57,256 nucleotides of DNA from Clostridia bacterium (lineage in GTDB: Bacteria; Bacillota_A; Clostridia; Monoglobales; Monoglobaceae). Below, piece after piece: positions 8,687 through 16,690 of the stretch. Made by a program: the position numbers and the translations under genes. Under the pieces are notes generated by a model. It did no database searches and was not told the origin of the DNA. It worked only from the letters and a program-made list of their open reading frames with translations. The stretch is taken from assembly GCA_017436135.1 (NCBI GenBank), contig JAFSDQ010000019.1:1-57256 (forward strand). Direction: 5' to 3'. The stretch's first letter is position 1. Every line of letters begins with the position of its first letter.

Positions 8687-10279
8687 TTATAATACATTCG
8701 GAGAAACAAACCACTTATAGTCCACACAACAGTCTTCTATAGAGTTTTCTACACCATAAAAATCTAAAAGGTTTTCCTCGAGCTCGTCAATTTTGCTGAT
8801 TTTACCATTGGTATAGTCAACAAGAAGCTCTGTACAATGCTCTGCTCTTTTTATGAGCCCACCAAGACGAATGTCGTGAATCTCGAAGCCAAAGCCTTTG
8901 TTTTCTACATACCATTGCTTTTTGAATGCTTCATAAAAGGCGGTAAGCCGAGTTATCAGCTCCCTGCATTGAGGGATAAGTGCCGTAAGCTCCTCTTTGT
9001 TGCCTCCTTGGTATGCTTTTCGAATTTTTCTTCCCAGGAGAGCCTTTGTTTCTATGGCCTTGCAAAGAGCGTAGGCACAATCGAACAAGTGGCCCCAATC
9101 TTCATGGTTTCTGTAAGGAGAGAGTTTTTCCGCAAGAGCACCAAAGCGCTGTGGAATGTCATCTCTGATTTTTGTATCAACAAGACCGAAAAACAGGTCG
9201 TTGTAAATCAGTTGCTTTGACGGATTTGCACGCTTTTCTCCATTGATAAGGTCAAGAAGCATAAAAGCATCCCAGGGAAGCTCAAATTTTTCCTCAAAAG
9301 CCTTTTTGATGTTGTCCATATCAGAGTTGCCCTTTGCAATTTCTGCAGCATAGAAAAGGGATGGAAGGAAAGAAAATCTTGGACACTCTCCCCCGTCGTC
9401 GCCCCAGGCGGTAAGCATTACATCCTTAATGCCGTTTTCGATACAACTCTCTATTGCAGGCTTGGTATTTTTAATGCTCGACCCGTTGCAGGGAGTAAAG
9501 CCTCTGCAGGCGCCGAGGACACCTGCAAAATAAGTGCCGTTCTTAATTTTCTCATGTGCTTTAAACATTGCGTTGTAATGATCTATATCCGCAGAATAAT
9601 AGTCCCAATATACAAGAGTTACATTTTCGGGAATCAGCTTTTTAACAGCTTCATCTATTTCTACATTGCTTGCATAATAATCGCCTTTTGTGGCAAGGCG
9701 GAAGAACATATCCGACCACATACAAATTGTAAAGTCGTATTTTTTTGCAATTTCCGCAACCCTTGCTATGTGACGAACAAGTATTTCAGTTTTGTCGTTT
9801 TCCCCGTGGATGTCATAATATTTGCCTCGACCGAGCATGTGAGCCTCGTCCATACCTACATTGACAACCTTGCCCGAAATACAGGACGCAAGACTTGCAA
9901 ACATATTGTCGATTAGTGTATATACCTTTTCCTCGTCGACAAGTAGGATGTCCTCGCAATCCATAATGAGGTGATAGTCGGGCCATCTGTTTATGGTTGT
10001 AAGATGCCCCAAAGTCTGAATACAAGGAATAAATGTGAGGCCGTTTTGTGCTGCGTACTGGTCGATTTCCTTAAGCTCTGCTATGGAATATCTGCCTCTG
10101 CCATATCCGAAATAAGGGTTGTCCTTTACCTCGTATGTATCCTCTGTATAGAGGGCAAAAGAGGTGTAGCCCAAATCCTTGCAGATGTCTATAAGCTTTT
10201 TGACAGCGGGAATAGACAAAACTGCATTTCTTGAACAGTCATACATTGGACCAAAATTATTAAATGGTATTTTTGACAT
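8687..10279 (-). CDS. cytoplasmic GH20-type beta-N-acetylhexosaminidase
   Basis: A 530-residue TIM-barrel glycosidase without a signal peptide, so it should act on oligosaccharides already imported. The GH20 catalytic Asp-Glu pair is Asp144-Glu145 in VVNVGMDEAHMLG. The barrel start is YTSFALYTEDTYEV (39-52) and TFIPCIQTLGHL (82-93) is typical of strand 2. GH20 enzymes use the substrate N-acetyl group as nucleophile and remove terminal GlcNAc or GalNAc. It is the last gene of a leftward operon (NagB-like, nagA, SGNH hydrolase, GH20), which fits an N-acetylhexosamine diet. Close in type to non-secreted GH20 enzymes of Firmicutes; linkage specificity cannot be read from the sequence. Confidence 0.8.
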   Translation of the reverse strand: MSKIPFNNFGPMYDCSRNAVLSIPAVKKLIDICKDLGYTSFALYTEDTYEVKDNPYFGYGRGRYSIAELKEIDQYAAQNGLTFIPCIQTLGHLTTINRWPDYHLIMDCEDILLVDEEKVYTLIDNMFASLASCISGKVVNVGMDEAHMLGRGKYYDIHGENDKTEILVRHIARVAEIAKKYDFTICMWSDMFFRLATKGDYYASNVEIDEAVKKLIPENVTLVYWDYYSADIDHYNAMFKAHEKIKNGTYFAGVLGACRGFTPCNGSSIKNTKPAIESCIENGIKDVMLTAWGDDGGECPRFSFLPSLFYAAEIAKGNSDMDNIKKAFEEKFELPWDAFMLLDLINGEKRANPSKQLIYNDLFFGLVDTKIRDDIPQRFGALAEKLSPYRNHEDWGHLFDCAYALCKAIETKALLGRKIRKAYQGGNKEELTALIPQCRELITRLTAFYEAFKKQWYVENKGFGFEIHDIRLGGLIKRAEHCTELLVDYTNGKISKIDELEENLLDFYGVENSIEDCCVDYKWFVSPNVL

Positions 10280-10345
10280 AATAATTCTCCTATCTGCCGC
10301 TTTGCAACGGCGTAAATGTTTTAACTAAACATATTTTAAATATTG

Positions 10346-11395
10346 TTATAGGCTTTTGTCTAAAATCGGATAAAGCTTTTTAGCTATATTCCAGAATCCT
10401 AAATCTGTAGGGTGAGTACCGTCTATCGTAGCATCTGTTGCCATTTCATCTCCTAAAACAGAAAAACCATCAACAAAATAAACATTTGTATCTCCGTCCC
10501 GGAGTGCTCTCATATACGAACTCATTACCCCTTTGCGTTTTTCTGCAAGGCGCATACCGCCGGCTTTTTCCTGAATAGAAATTTCTACAGGAGAGCTCAT
10601 CATAATAATAGGAAGTTCAGGGTTTTTGTCCCTGATTATTTTATAAAAGCGGTAATGCTTATCGGGATAATCCTCAAGGGACGGCTCGTTATAGCCGTAT
10701 CCATGAATGTACGCAGACATAGGAAGAGTAGATATGTATTCTGCAATGGTTGCCTCTCCCCAATCGCTTCCGTTAAAGCCCAGGTTAATAAAGTCGCAAT
10801 CAAGCCATCTTGAAAGAATAGCAGGATATGTCATGCCGGGACGGGAAGCGCTTGCACCATGGGTGACGGAGGAGCCGTAGAAAACCATGGGCTTTTCTGT
10901 TTTGTAAGACTTTGGGGCAGAAAGGAAACAACCCTCTTTTAAGCCGATTAAAAGCTTATCTACACCGCCAAAGAGAGGAAAGTATAGGGTAATCTCTCTT
11001 TTTTCGGAGCTTCCAAAATCAAAAGAGCCTTCAAAATCAAGCTTTTCGTTGGTGATTCCCGTTGGGAAAAATGTTTTTGTATACACCGATTTTCCGTTCT
11101 TTTCCGGAGAAGAAACATACATATCAAAGCCGTGGACGCTTGCTTCTCCTACATTTCCCATTCTGAAATAATATGGACAGTATGAGTGAATATGAATTAC
11201 AGGAGAGTCTGTTATAAAACGAACACGCCCCCCTGTAGTTGTACGCATCCAATGGGTAATACCCTCTTTAAGGGTTTTATCATCATCAAAGCTGTATGGC
11301 ATACGGGTAAAGGAACCAAGCTCCTTTGGCGTATAAAAGCCATGGAGAGAGAAAGGCTCCTCCAGACAATTGAAAAAGCGAATGTTTTCTGGCAT
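10346..11395 (-). CDS. SGNH/GDSL hydrolase with N-terminal beta-sandwich, probable carbohydrate esterase
   Basis: A 349-residue protein. An N-terminal beta-rich part (about 1-165) precedes an SGNH hydrolase domain: block I FYGSSVTHG supplies the nucleophile Ser, LGFNGSDWGEA is block II, and DGTHPTDLGF near the C-terminus is the block V Asp-x-x-His. Such two-domain proteins remove acetyl or acyl groups from sugars. There is no signal peptide. Placed between nagA and the GH20 gene, it could de-O-acetylate imported hexosamine glycans before cleavage. Alternative: a lysophospholipase-like esterase; the operon makes this less likely. Confidence 0.75.
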   Translation of the reverse strand: MPENIRFFNCLEEPFSLHGFYTPKELGSFTRMPYSFDDDKTLKEGITHWMRTTTGGRVRFITDSPVIHIHSYCPYYFRMGNVGEASVHGFDMYVSSPEKNGKSVYTKTFFPTGITNEKLDFEGSFDFGSSEKREITLYFPLFGGVDKLLIGLKEGCFLSAPKSYKTEKPMVFYGSSVTHGASASRPGMTYPAILSRWLDCDFINLGFNGSDWGEATIAEYISTLPMSAYIHGYGYNEPSLEDYPDKHYRFYKIIRDKNPELPIIMMSSPVEISIQEKAGGMRLAEKRKGVMSSYMRALRDGDTNVYFVDGFSVLGDEMATDATIDGTHPTDLGFWNIAKKLYPILDKSL

Positions 11396-11407
11396 ATAAA
11401 TTCTCCT

Positions 11408-12556
11408 TTATACAAGCTCTCCGTTTTTAATAACGGTGCATACATCAAGGGCATTGTCCAAAAGTACAATATCTGCATCAAAGCCCTTTTCTATTCTGCC
11501 TTTTGCAGCAAGCTTCATAATTTTTGCAGGGGTTTCAGTAACCATCTTAATTGCATCTGCAAAGGAAAGACCGTAGTGGGTGCAGGCCTTTTTAAGTACA
11601 ATGTTTGCAGTTGCTATACTTCCTGCAAAGAAAGAACGGTCAGGAAGCTTGGCAACTCCATCCTCGATAATTACGCGATTTTCGGGAATCTTCTCCCCAA
11701 GCCAGCTTTCTTTTACATCTGTTCCCGCTGGACGGAGAGCATCGGTTACAAGTGCTACCTTGTCGGCGCCCTTTATTTTTACTGCAAGACGAAGAGCATC
11801 CTTTGCTGCATGACAGCCGTCTGCGATAAGCTCTATGGTTGCAGAGTCAGACAAATATGCTGCCTCTACAATTCCAGCCATAACTGTTTGACCTACCTTG
11901 CGTACCGTCGTGGTGGCACTGTATAGGTGAGTAACGTGGGAGAAGCCTCTGTTAAAGGCTTCGAGGACAACATCGCTTGTAGCGTTGCTGTGTCCCACTG
12001 ACATAAGCACGCCGTTTTCTGCCATTATTTCCGCAAACTCCATTGCGCCCTCAAGTTCAGGGGCGGCGGTAATGGTGGATATTATCCCCTTGCCTGCAGA
12101 TAAAAGCTGTTCGGTTTCGTCTACATTTGGACAATGGAGATATTTTTCCTTATGGGCACCCTTTTGCAGAGGGGAAATATAAGGTCCCTCCAGGTGTATA
12201 CCCAAAAAGTTGGGGCAGGAGCTTTTTGTCCTTTTGAACATTTCTATAAATTCAAGAGTTTTGTCAAAGGAGGATGAAACAGCAGTGGGAACAATTGTGG
12301 TTGCACCGCATTTGAGATGGGTTTCGGAAATTTTGAGCATAGCTTCCTCGGTGCAATCCATAAAGTCAAAGCCACCGCCCCCGTGAAGATGAATGTCAAT
12401 AAAGCCGGGGGCAACACGCTTGCCCCGGGCATCTATAACCTGACAATTATCAGGGAGGTCTCCTTTGAAATCTGTATCAATAATTTTATCCTCTTTGATA
12501 AGAATGTCCTTTATTTTATTATTAAATAATCCGTTTTGTATAAGTAAGTATTTCAT
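11408..12556 (-). CDS. nagA: N-acetylglucosamine-6-phosphate deacetylase
   Basis: Amidohydrolase that turns GlcNAc-6-P (or GalNAc-6-P in the AgaA branch) into the amino sugar phosphate plus acetate. Length 382 residues. The metal site motif DIHLHGGGG places His56 and His58; HLEGPYISPLQKGAH holds the metal Glu; VGHSNA and HLYSATTT carry the two further metal histidines, and LVTDALRPAG the catalytic Asp. HLYSATTT replaces the usual HLFNAM, a mild divergence. The gene starts two bases after the NagB-like stop, indicating translational coupling, and is followed after 12 bases by the SGNH gene. Confidence 0.92.
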   Translation of the reverse strand: MKYLLIQNGLFNNKIKDILIKEDKIIDTDFKGDLPDNCQVIDARGKRVAPGFIDIHLHGGGGFDFMDCTEEAMLKISETHLKCGATTIVPTAVSSSFDKTLEFIEMFKRTKSSCPNFLGIHLEGPYISPLQKGAHKEKYLHCPNVDETEQLLSAGKGIISTITAAPELEGAMEFAEIMAENGVLMSVGHSNATSDVVLEAFNRGFSHVTHLYSATTTVRKVGQTVMAGIVEAAYLSDSATIELIADGCHAAKDALRLAVKIKGADKVALVTDALRPAGTDVKESWLGEKIPENRVIIEDGVAKLPDRSFFAGSIATANIVLKKACTHYGLSFADAIKMVTETPAKIMKLAAKGRIEKGFDADIVLLDNALDVCTVIKNGELV

Positions 12557-12558
12557 AA

Positions 12559-13407
12559 TTATTTGTTATAAACTCTGATTTCGGGTGTGGGAGAGGAAAG
12601 AGCAACCTCTGTAGCATAAACCATAGCGTCCTTGTGGTTCTGGAAAAGAGAACAGGGAACCTTCGCAGTAACATCACCGTGCAAAATCTTGCGGAGTGCG
12701 CCTGCATTCCAATCTCTCGGCATACACATTCTTACCTTGTTTGCCATAAACATTTCCTTCATACCAACTGTAATACATTTTTTGGGAATACTATTAACAT
12801 CGCCGCCACAGTTCATAAAGCAGTTTATTGTGCGGGTTTCCCTTGAAACCTCAAGAATTCTTGTGGCACGGTTTAAGAATTCCTCGTTTGTAACATTTTC
12901 TCCCTCTTCGGGTGGCTCGTTAAAGGCGTAGTGACCGTTTATTCCTACTCCGCCGAATACCATATCAAGCTTGCCGAATTTTTCGATAAGCTCCATGGGC
13001 TTGCCTAAATCGTCAGGGTCGGGGAAGTATCTGTTTTCAGGAAGAACATTAAGCTCGTCCTTGATACGGCTGTAGAAAATTCTGTCCATACCGCCTCTGA
13101 AAGACAGAGGGTGGTCCTTGTCAATATACTTGCCATCATCTGTCACATATTCGTCCATATTTATAAAGGTACAGTTTTTAAGGCTGACACCATATTTGTT
13201 TACAAGATAAACTATTCTGCTGTACGGGCCAAGGGGGCCGTAGGGTACAACCATAAGTGTAGGTTCGTTTTTCTTGTTGTTCTCTTCGATGGTTTCAAGA
13301 ACCTCAATTGCTACCTTCCAGTACATATCAACTTCAGTTTCGCAGACATTAAGAATAATGTTACTGCCTTTGCCTAAATCTTCTTTTTTAATTAAGTTTA
13401 TATCCAT
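12559..13407 (-). CDS. glucosamine-6-phosphate deaminase family protein (NagB-like paralogue 1)
   Basis: A 282-residue member of the NagB/6-phosphogluconolactonase superfamily. NMDEY holds Asp85, equivalent to the catalytic Asp72 of E. coli NagB, and the loop GGVGINGHYAFNEP (152-165) keeps His159 and Glu164. The residue matching NagB Asp141 (NDGH) is Asn157 here. First gene of the leftward operon with nagA, which suggests it acts on the deacetylated amino sugar phosphate, by deamination/isomerisation. The Asp-to-Asn change, shared with a second paralogue across the divergent promoter, means that substrate and reaction should not be assumed. TAGGAGGAG precedes the ATG. Confidence 0.82.
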   Translation of the reverse strand: MDINLIKKEDLGKGSNIILNVCETEVDMYWKVAIEVLETIEENNKKNEPTLMVVPYGPLGPYSRIVYLVNKYGVSLKNCTFINMDEYVTDDGKYIDKDHPLSFRGGMDRIFYSRIKDELNVLPENRYFPDPDDLGKPMELIEKFGKLDMVFGGVGINGHYAFNEPPEEGENVTNEEFLNRATRILEVSRETRTINCFMNCGGDVNSIPKKCITVGMKEMFMANKVRMCMPRDWNAGALRKILHGDVTAKVPCSLFQNHKDAMVYATEVALSSPTPEIRVYNK

Positions 13408-13437
13408 AACAGACTCCTCCTATTTTTTATTAAGACA

Positions 13438-13466
13438 AATATACCACATTGCCCTTGAAAAGTCAA
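13438..13466 (-). promoter_or_regulatory. promoter of the leftward nagB-like/nagA operon
   Basis: On the minus strand TTGACT (complement of 13461-13466), a 17-base spacer and TATATT (complement of 13438-13443). The transcript would begin about 25 bases before the NagB-like ATG. Confidence 0.82.
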
Positions 13467-13496
13467 TGTAAAAAAGAAATATTTTTTCAAAAAGTA

Positions 13497-13525
13497 TTGA
13501 TTTTTAAATAATTATATGATAAAAT
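13497..13525 (+). promoter_or_regulatory. promoter of the rightward eight-gene operon
   Basis: TTGATT (13497-13502), a 17-base spacer and TAAAAT (13520-13525), with an extended -10 TG at 13517-13518. Its -35 lies about 30 bases from the divergent leftward promoter, so one regulator could act on both. Confidence 0.72.
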
Positions 13526-13597
13526 GAAACTAAAATAGCCGGAGTTTTGGAATTTTATTTCAAAATCCGCAATTTTCAGTTAAAAGGAGTGGGGAAA

Positions 13598-14386
13598 ATG
13601 AATTTAAAGAAAACCTGGAATAAAAGTTTTAGCAAATCACAAATAGTGACAAAGGAAAACAGTACTTGTAAAAATGTGGAGATTGATATGCTTCGTCTTG
13701 CTGACGGCGGAAGCAAATCATATAGCGAAAGCGATACAGAATATGGCTTGCTTATACTTTACGGAAAGTGTACCGTAGAGGGCGAGGGTTTCTCCTATAA
13801 AAATATAGGAGAAAGAGAAACTGTTTTTGCAGGCAAGGCTACATGTGTGTATGTACCCAGAAATACAAAATTCACAATTACAGCTTGCGGAGAGGTTGCT
13901 GTGGCAGTCAGCAAGTGTCCGTCATTTAATGACCATAAGCCCGTACTTATAACCCCCGAGGATGTAGTTGAAAAGGAAATGGGTAAGCCCGGCTGGCAAA
14001 GACATGCAATGTTTGTCCTTGACGAGAGAGTGGAGGCGGACCAGATTTATATTGGAGAATGCTGGATAGAGGGGGGACAATGGTCAAGCTATCCTCCTCA
14101 CAAGCACGACGATATGAATATGCCCACAGAGGCTAACACAGAGGAAATATATTATTATGAATTTGATAAGCCCCAGGGCTTTGGTATACAAAAGGTTTAC
14201 ACTATGGAAGGGGATATTGACGAAACCTATACAGTTAAGTCGGGTGACTTTGTTGAAATCCCCAGAGGATATCACCCATTCCATACTGCACCGGGATATA
14301 AAAACTATATGCTTTGGATAATGGCAGGCCCTGTAAGAGGCTTTTATATGACAACTGACGAAGACCATAAATGGCTGAACAATTAA
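13598..14386 (+). CDS. IolB-like isomerase (5-deoxy-glucuronate isomerase family)
   Basis: A 262-residue bicupin. The start at 13598 is chosen because AAAAGGAG sits 8 bases upstream; an in-frame ATG at 13547 lies near the promoter and has no ribosome binding site. Motifs of the IolB/KduI family: WSSYPPHKHD (162-171), EEIYYYEF (182-189) and the IolB hallmark YHPFHTAPGY (225-234) followed by LWIMAG. IolB isomerises 5-deoxy-D-glucuronate in inositol breakdown, but no other iol dehydrogenase, dehydratase or hydrolase gene occurs here. In this operon it probably interconverts another uronate or aldose-type sugar with its ketose. First gene of the rightward operon. Confidence 0.8.
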   Translation: MNLKKTWNKSFSKSQIVTKENSTCKNVEIDMLRLADGGSKSYSESDTEYGLLILYGKCTVEGEGFSYKNIGERETVFAGKATCVYVPRNTKFTITACGEVAVAVSKCPSFNDHKPVLITPEDVVEKEMGKPGWQRHAMFVLDERVEADQIYIGECWIEGGQWSSYPPHKHDDMNMPTEANTEEIYYYEFDKPQGFGIQKVYTMEGDIDETYTVKSGDFVEIPRGYHPFHTAPGYKNYMLWIMAGPVRGFYMTTDEDHKWLNN

Positions 14387-14397
14387 GAGGTGTTAAA

Positions 14398-15192
14398 GTG
14401 AAAAAGATAGGAAATATAGATGTTAAGATTGTAAAGGGAGAATGGGACGTATATTTTGATATGGCTCTTGTTATGCTTGAGGAAATTATGAAAAATAATC
14501 AGGCGGGCAAAAAAACAGTTATGATTGTCCCTGTTGGACCTACGGACCAGTACCCTATTTTGGCAAAGCTTGTAAACAGTCTTAAGGTGTCCCTGAAGAA
14601 TGTATATTTCTTTAATATGGATGAGTATATGATAACTCCAACCGAGCTTATCGACAAAGAACATTATATGAGCTTTGAAAAAAGAATGAATGACGAGTTT
14701 TATTCAAAGGTTAACCCCGAGCTTTTGATGCCAAAGGAACAGAGGTTTTTCCCTATTCCCGGCAAAGAGGCGGAATATGACAAAATGATAGAGGACCTTG
14801 GGGGCGTGGATTTGTGCCTTGGAGGGCTTGGAATAAACGGACATATTGCCTTTAATGAGGCGGCAGAGGAAGATGACCCGATTACGGCAGAGGAGTTTGC
14901 ACAGCTTGGTACAAGAGTATTGCCTATAACAAGGGAAACAAGAACAATTAATGCCTATGGCTATCAAAGGGGTGACCTTCGGGGAATGCCCGAATGGTGT
15001 ATTACTATAGGTATGAAACAAATTCTTGAGGCGAGGAAGATTTACATTGCCCTTAACAGACCCTGGCAGCACGGAATAGCAAAGCATGTGCTTTTTGACA
15101 AGCCGCAACCGCAAATTCCAGGAACTCTTCTTCAAAACCACAAGGCAGTATGCTTCTGTACATCTGAAGAAATTGCTGAAGGATTGTTTTAA
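14398..15192 (+). CDS. NagB-like sugar phosphate isomerase/deaminase (paralogue 2)
   Basis: A 264-residue protein if it starts at the GTG 14398, which has AGAGGTG five bases upstream; an ATG at 14371 inside the iolB-like gene would add nine residues but lacks a ribosome binding site. NMDEY carries Asp75 (E. coli NagB Asp72), and GGLGINGHIAFNEA keeps the His149 and Glu154 equivalents with Asn147 in place of Asp141, exactly as in paralogue 1. RETRTINAYGYQRGDLRGMP replaces the usual NagB substrate region. It is co-transcribed with an IolB-like isomerase and an FGGY kinase rather than with nagA, so its substrate probably differs from glucosamine-6-P. Confidence 0.82.
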   Translation: MKKIGNIDVKIVKGEWDVYFDMALVMLEEIMKNNQAGKKTVMIVPVGPTDQYPILAKLVNSLKVSLKNVYFFNMDEYMITPTELIDKEHYMSFEKRMNDEFYSKVNPELLMPKEQRFFPIPGKEAEYDKMIEDLGGVDLCLGGLGINGHIAFNEAAEEDDPITAEEFAQLGTRVLPITRETRTINAYGYQRGDLRGMPEWCITIGMKQILEARKIYIALNRPWQHGIAKHVLFDKPQPQIPGTLLQNHKAVCFCTSEEIAEGLF

Positions 15193-15217
15193 ATAAAAAT
15201 AAAAGCAGGTTTTATAA

Positions 15218-16687
15218 ATGAAATATTTATTAGGAATAGATTTTGGCGGAGGCTCCTCAAAGGCAACCCTTTTATGCGAGTGCGGAAAGGTGGTTGCCAC
15301 CGCTTCTTATGAATATCCTACCCATTATCCAAACAGCGGCTGGGCAGAGCAAAATCCGGAGGATTGGTATACCGCCACAAAAGAAAATATAAAAGAGATA
15401 ATAAAAGAGAGTGGCGTTGACCCCAAGGATATTGCAGGGGTTGCGCTGGATGCAGCCACCCATACGGCTGTTGTTATGGATAAGGATTTTAGGGTTCTCC
15501 GTCCTGCCATTTACTGGACGGATACCAGAACTCAAAGCCAGGTTGCGTTTCTTAAGGAAAACTTTGGAGAGCTGATTTTAAATCAGGCACTTCATGCCCC
15601 CGGGACTATATGGACTCTTCCCCAGCTTATGTGGATAAAGGAAAATGAGCCTGATATATGGGGAAAAACAGATAAAATCTGTTTTGCAAAGGATTATGTA
15701 AGGCATAAGCTCACAGGGGACTATGTTACTGATTATATTGAAGCAGAGGGAAGCATGCTCTTTGACTTCAATAAAATGGATTGGTCGGAAGACCTTTGCA
15801 ACTTGGCGGATTTTCCCGCAGAAAAACTGCCAAGGCTTGTTTCTCCTATGGAAATAGCGGGAAGAGTAACAGAGGAGGCGAGTCGGGATACAGGGCTTGC
15901 ATTGAACACCCCTGTCATCTGCGGAACAACCGATACAGTAATGGAGGTTTTTGCCGCAGGAGGGGCAGAAAAGGGAGCAATGACCGTAAAGCTTGCTACA
16001 GCGGGCAGAATATGCGTGGTTACAGACAGAGCATATCCAAATGCCAATCTTATAAATTACTCCCATTTTATTGACGGCTTGTGGTATCCGGGTACGGCAA
16101 CAAAATCCTGTGCTTCTTCTTACAGATGGTTCAGAGATACCTTTGAGGGAGATTACAACGCTCTTGATGAGGAGGCATCTTTGACAGAGGTTGGGGCAGA
16201 GGGTCTTGTGTTTCACCCCTACCTCAATGGCGAGCTTACACCCTATAATAATCCCAAATTAAGCGGAAGCTTTGTGGGAGTGCGTTCCAATCACACAAAG
16301 GGACATTTTGCCCGTGCCGTAATGGAGGGGGTTGCGATGTCTATGAAGGATTGTATGCAGGCTTTAGACAGCATTGGTATAGAACACAACAAAACAGCCG
16401 TGGTGATAGGAGGCGGAAGCAAGGGCGCTCTGTGGAGACAGATTTTGGCAGACAGCCTTGATGTTACCCTGATACAGAAAAAACGCTCTGATTCTTCCTT
16501 TGGCAGTGCAATGCTTGCGGGACTTGCCATAGGAATATGGAAAACTCCCATGGAGGCATTGGAGAAATGCAACGAAACCTTGTCTGAAACTGTGCCAAAC
16601 AGGGAAAATACAGAAAAGTACAACAAGCAATTTGAAAAGTATAAGAAAATTCAGAAAGCTCTTGAGCCTATATATAATGAGGAATAA
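15218..16687 (+). CDS. FGGY-family carbohydrate kinase (xylulokinase-like)
   Basis: A 489-residue two-domain sugar kinase. The N-terminal phosphate-binding loop is LLGIDFGGGSSKATLL, the interdomain region YWTDTRTQSQV is XylB-like, ICGTTDTVMEV carries the likely catalytic Asp, and VIGGGSKGALWRQILAD is the C-terminal FGGY/adenosine motif. XylB-type members phosphorylate xylulose, but the subfamily also covers other ketoses and polyols, and no xylose isomerase is present. With the downstream aldolase and a second kinase it probably phosphorylates a ketose made by the upstream isomerases. Ribosome binding site is weak (AGCAGG). EtfBA begins three bases after its stop. Confidence 0.85.
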   Translation: MKYLLGIDFGGGSSKATLLCECGKVVATASYEYPTHYPNSGWAEQNPEDWYTATKENIKEIIKESGVDPKDIAGVALDAATHTAVVMDKDFRVLRPAIYWTDTRTQSQVAFLKENFGELILNQALHAPGTIWTLPQLMWIKENEPDIWGKTDKICFAKDYVRHKLTGDYVTDYIEAEGSMLFDFNKMDWSEDLCNLADFPAEKLPRLVSPMEIAGRVTEEASRDTGLALNTPVICGTTDTVMEVFAAGGAEKGAMTVKLATAGRICVVTDRAYPNANLINYSHFIDGLWYPGTATKSCASSYRWFRDTFEGDYNALDEEASLTEVGAEGLVFHPYLNGELTPYNNPKLSGSFVGVRSNHTKGHFARAVMEGVAMSMKDCMQALDSIGIEHNKTAVVIGGGSKGALWRQILADSLDVTLIQKKRSDSSFGSAMLAGLAIGIWKTPMEALEKCNETLSETVPNRENTEKYNKQFEKYKKIQKALEPIYNEE

Positions 16688-16690
16688 TTC

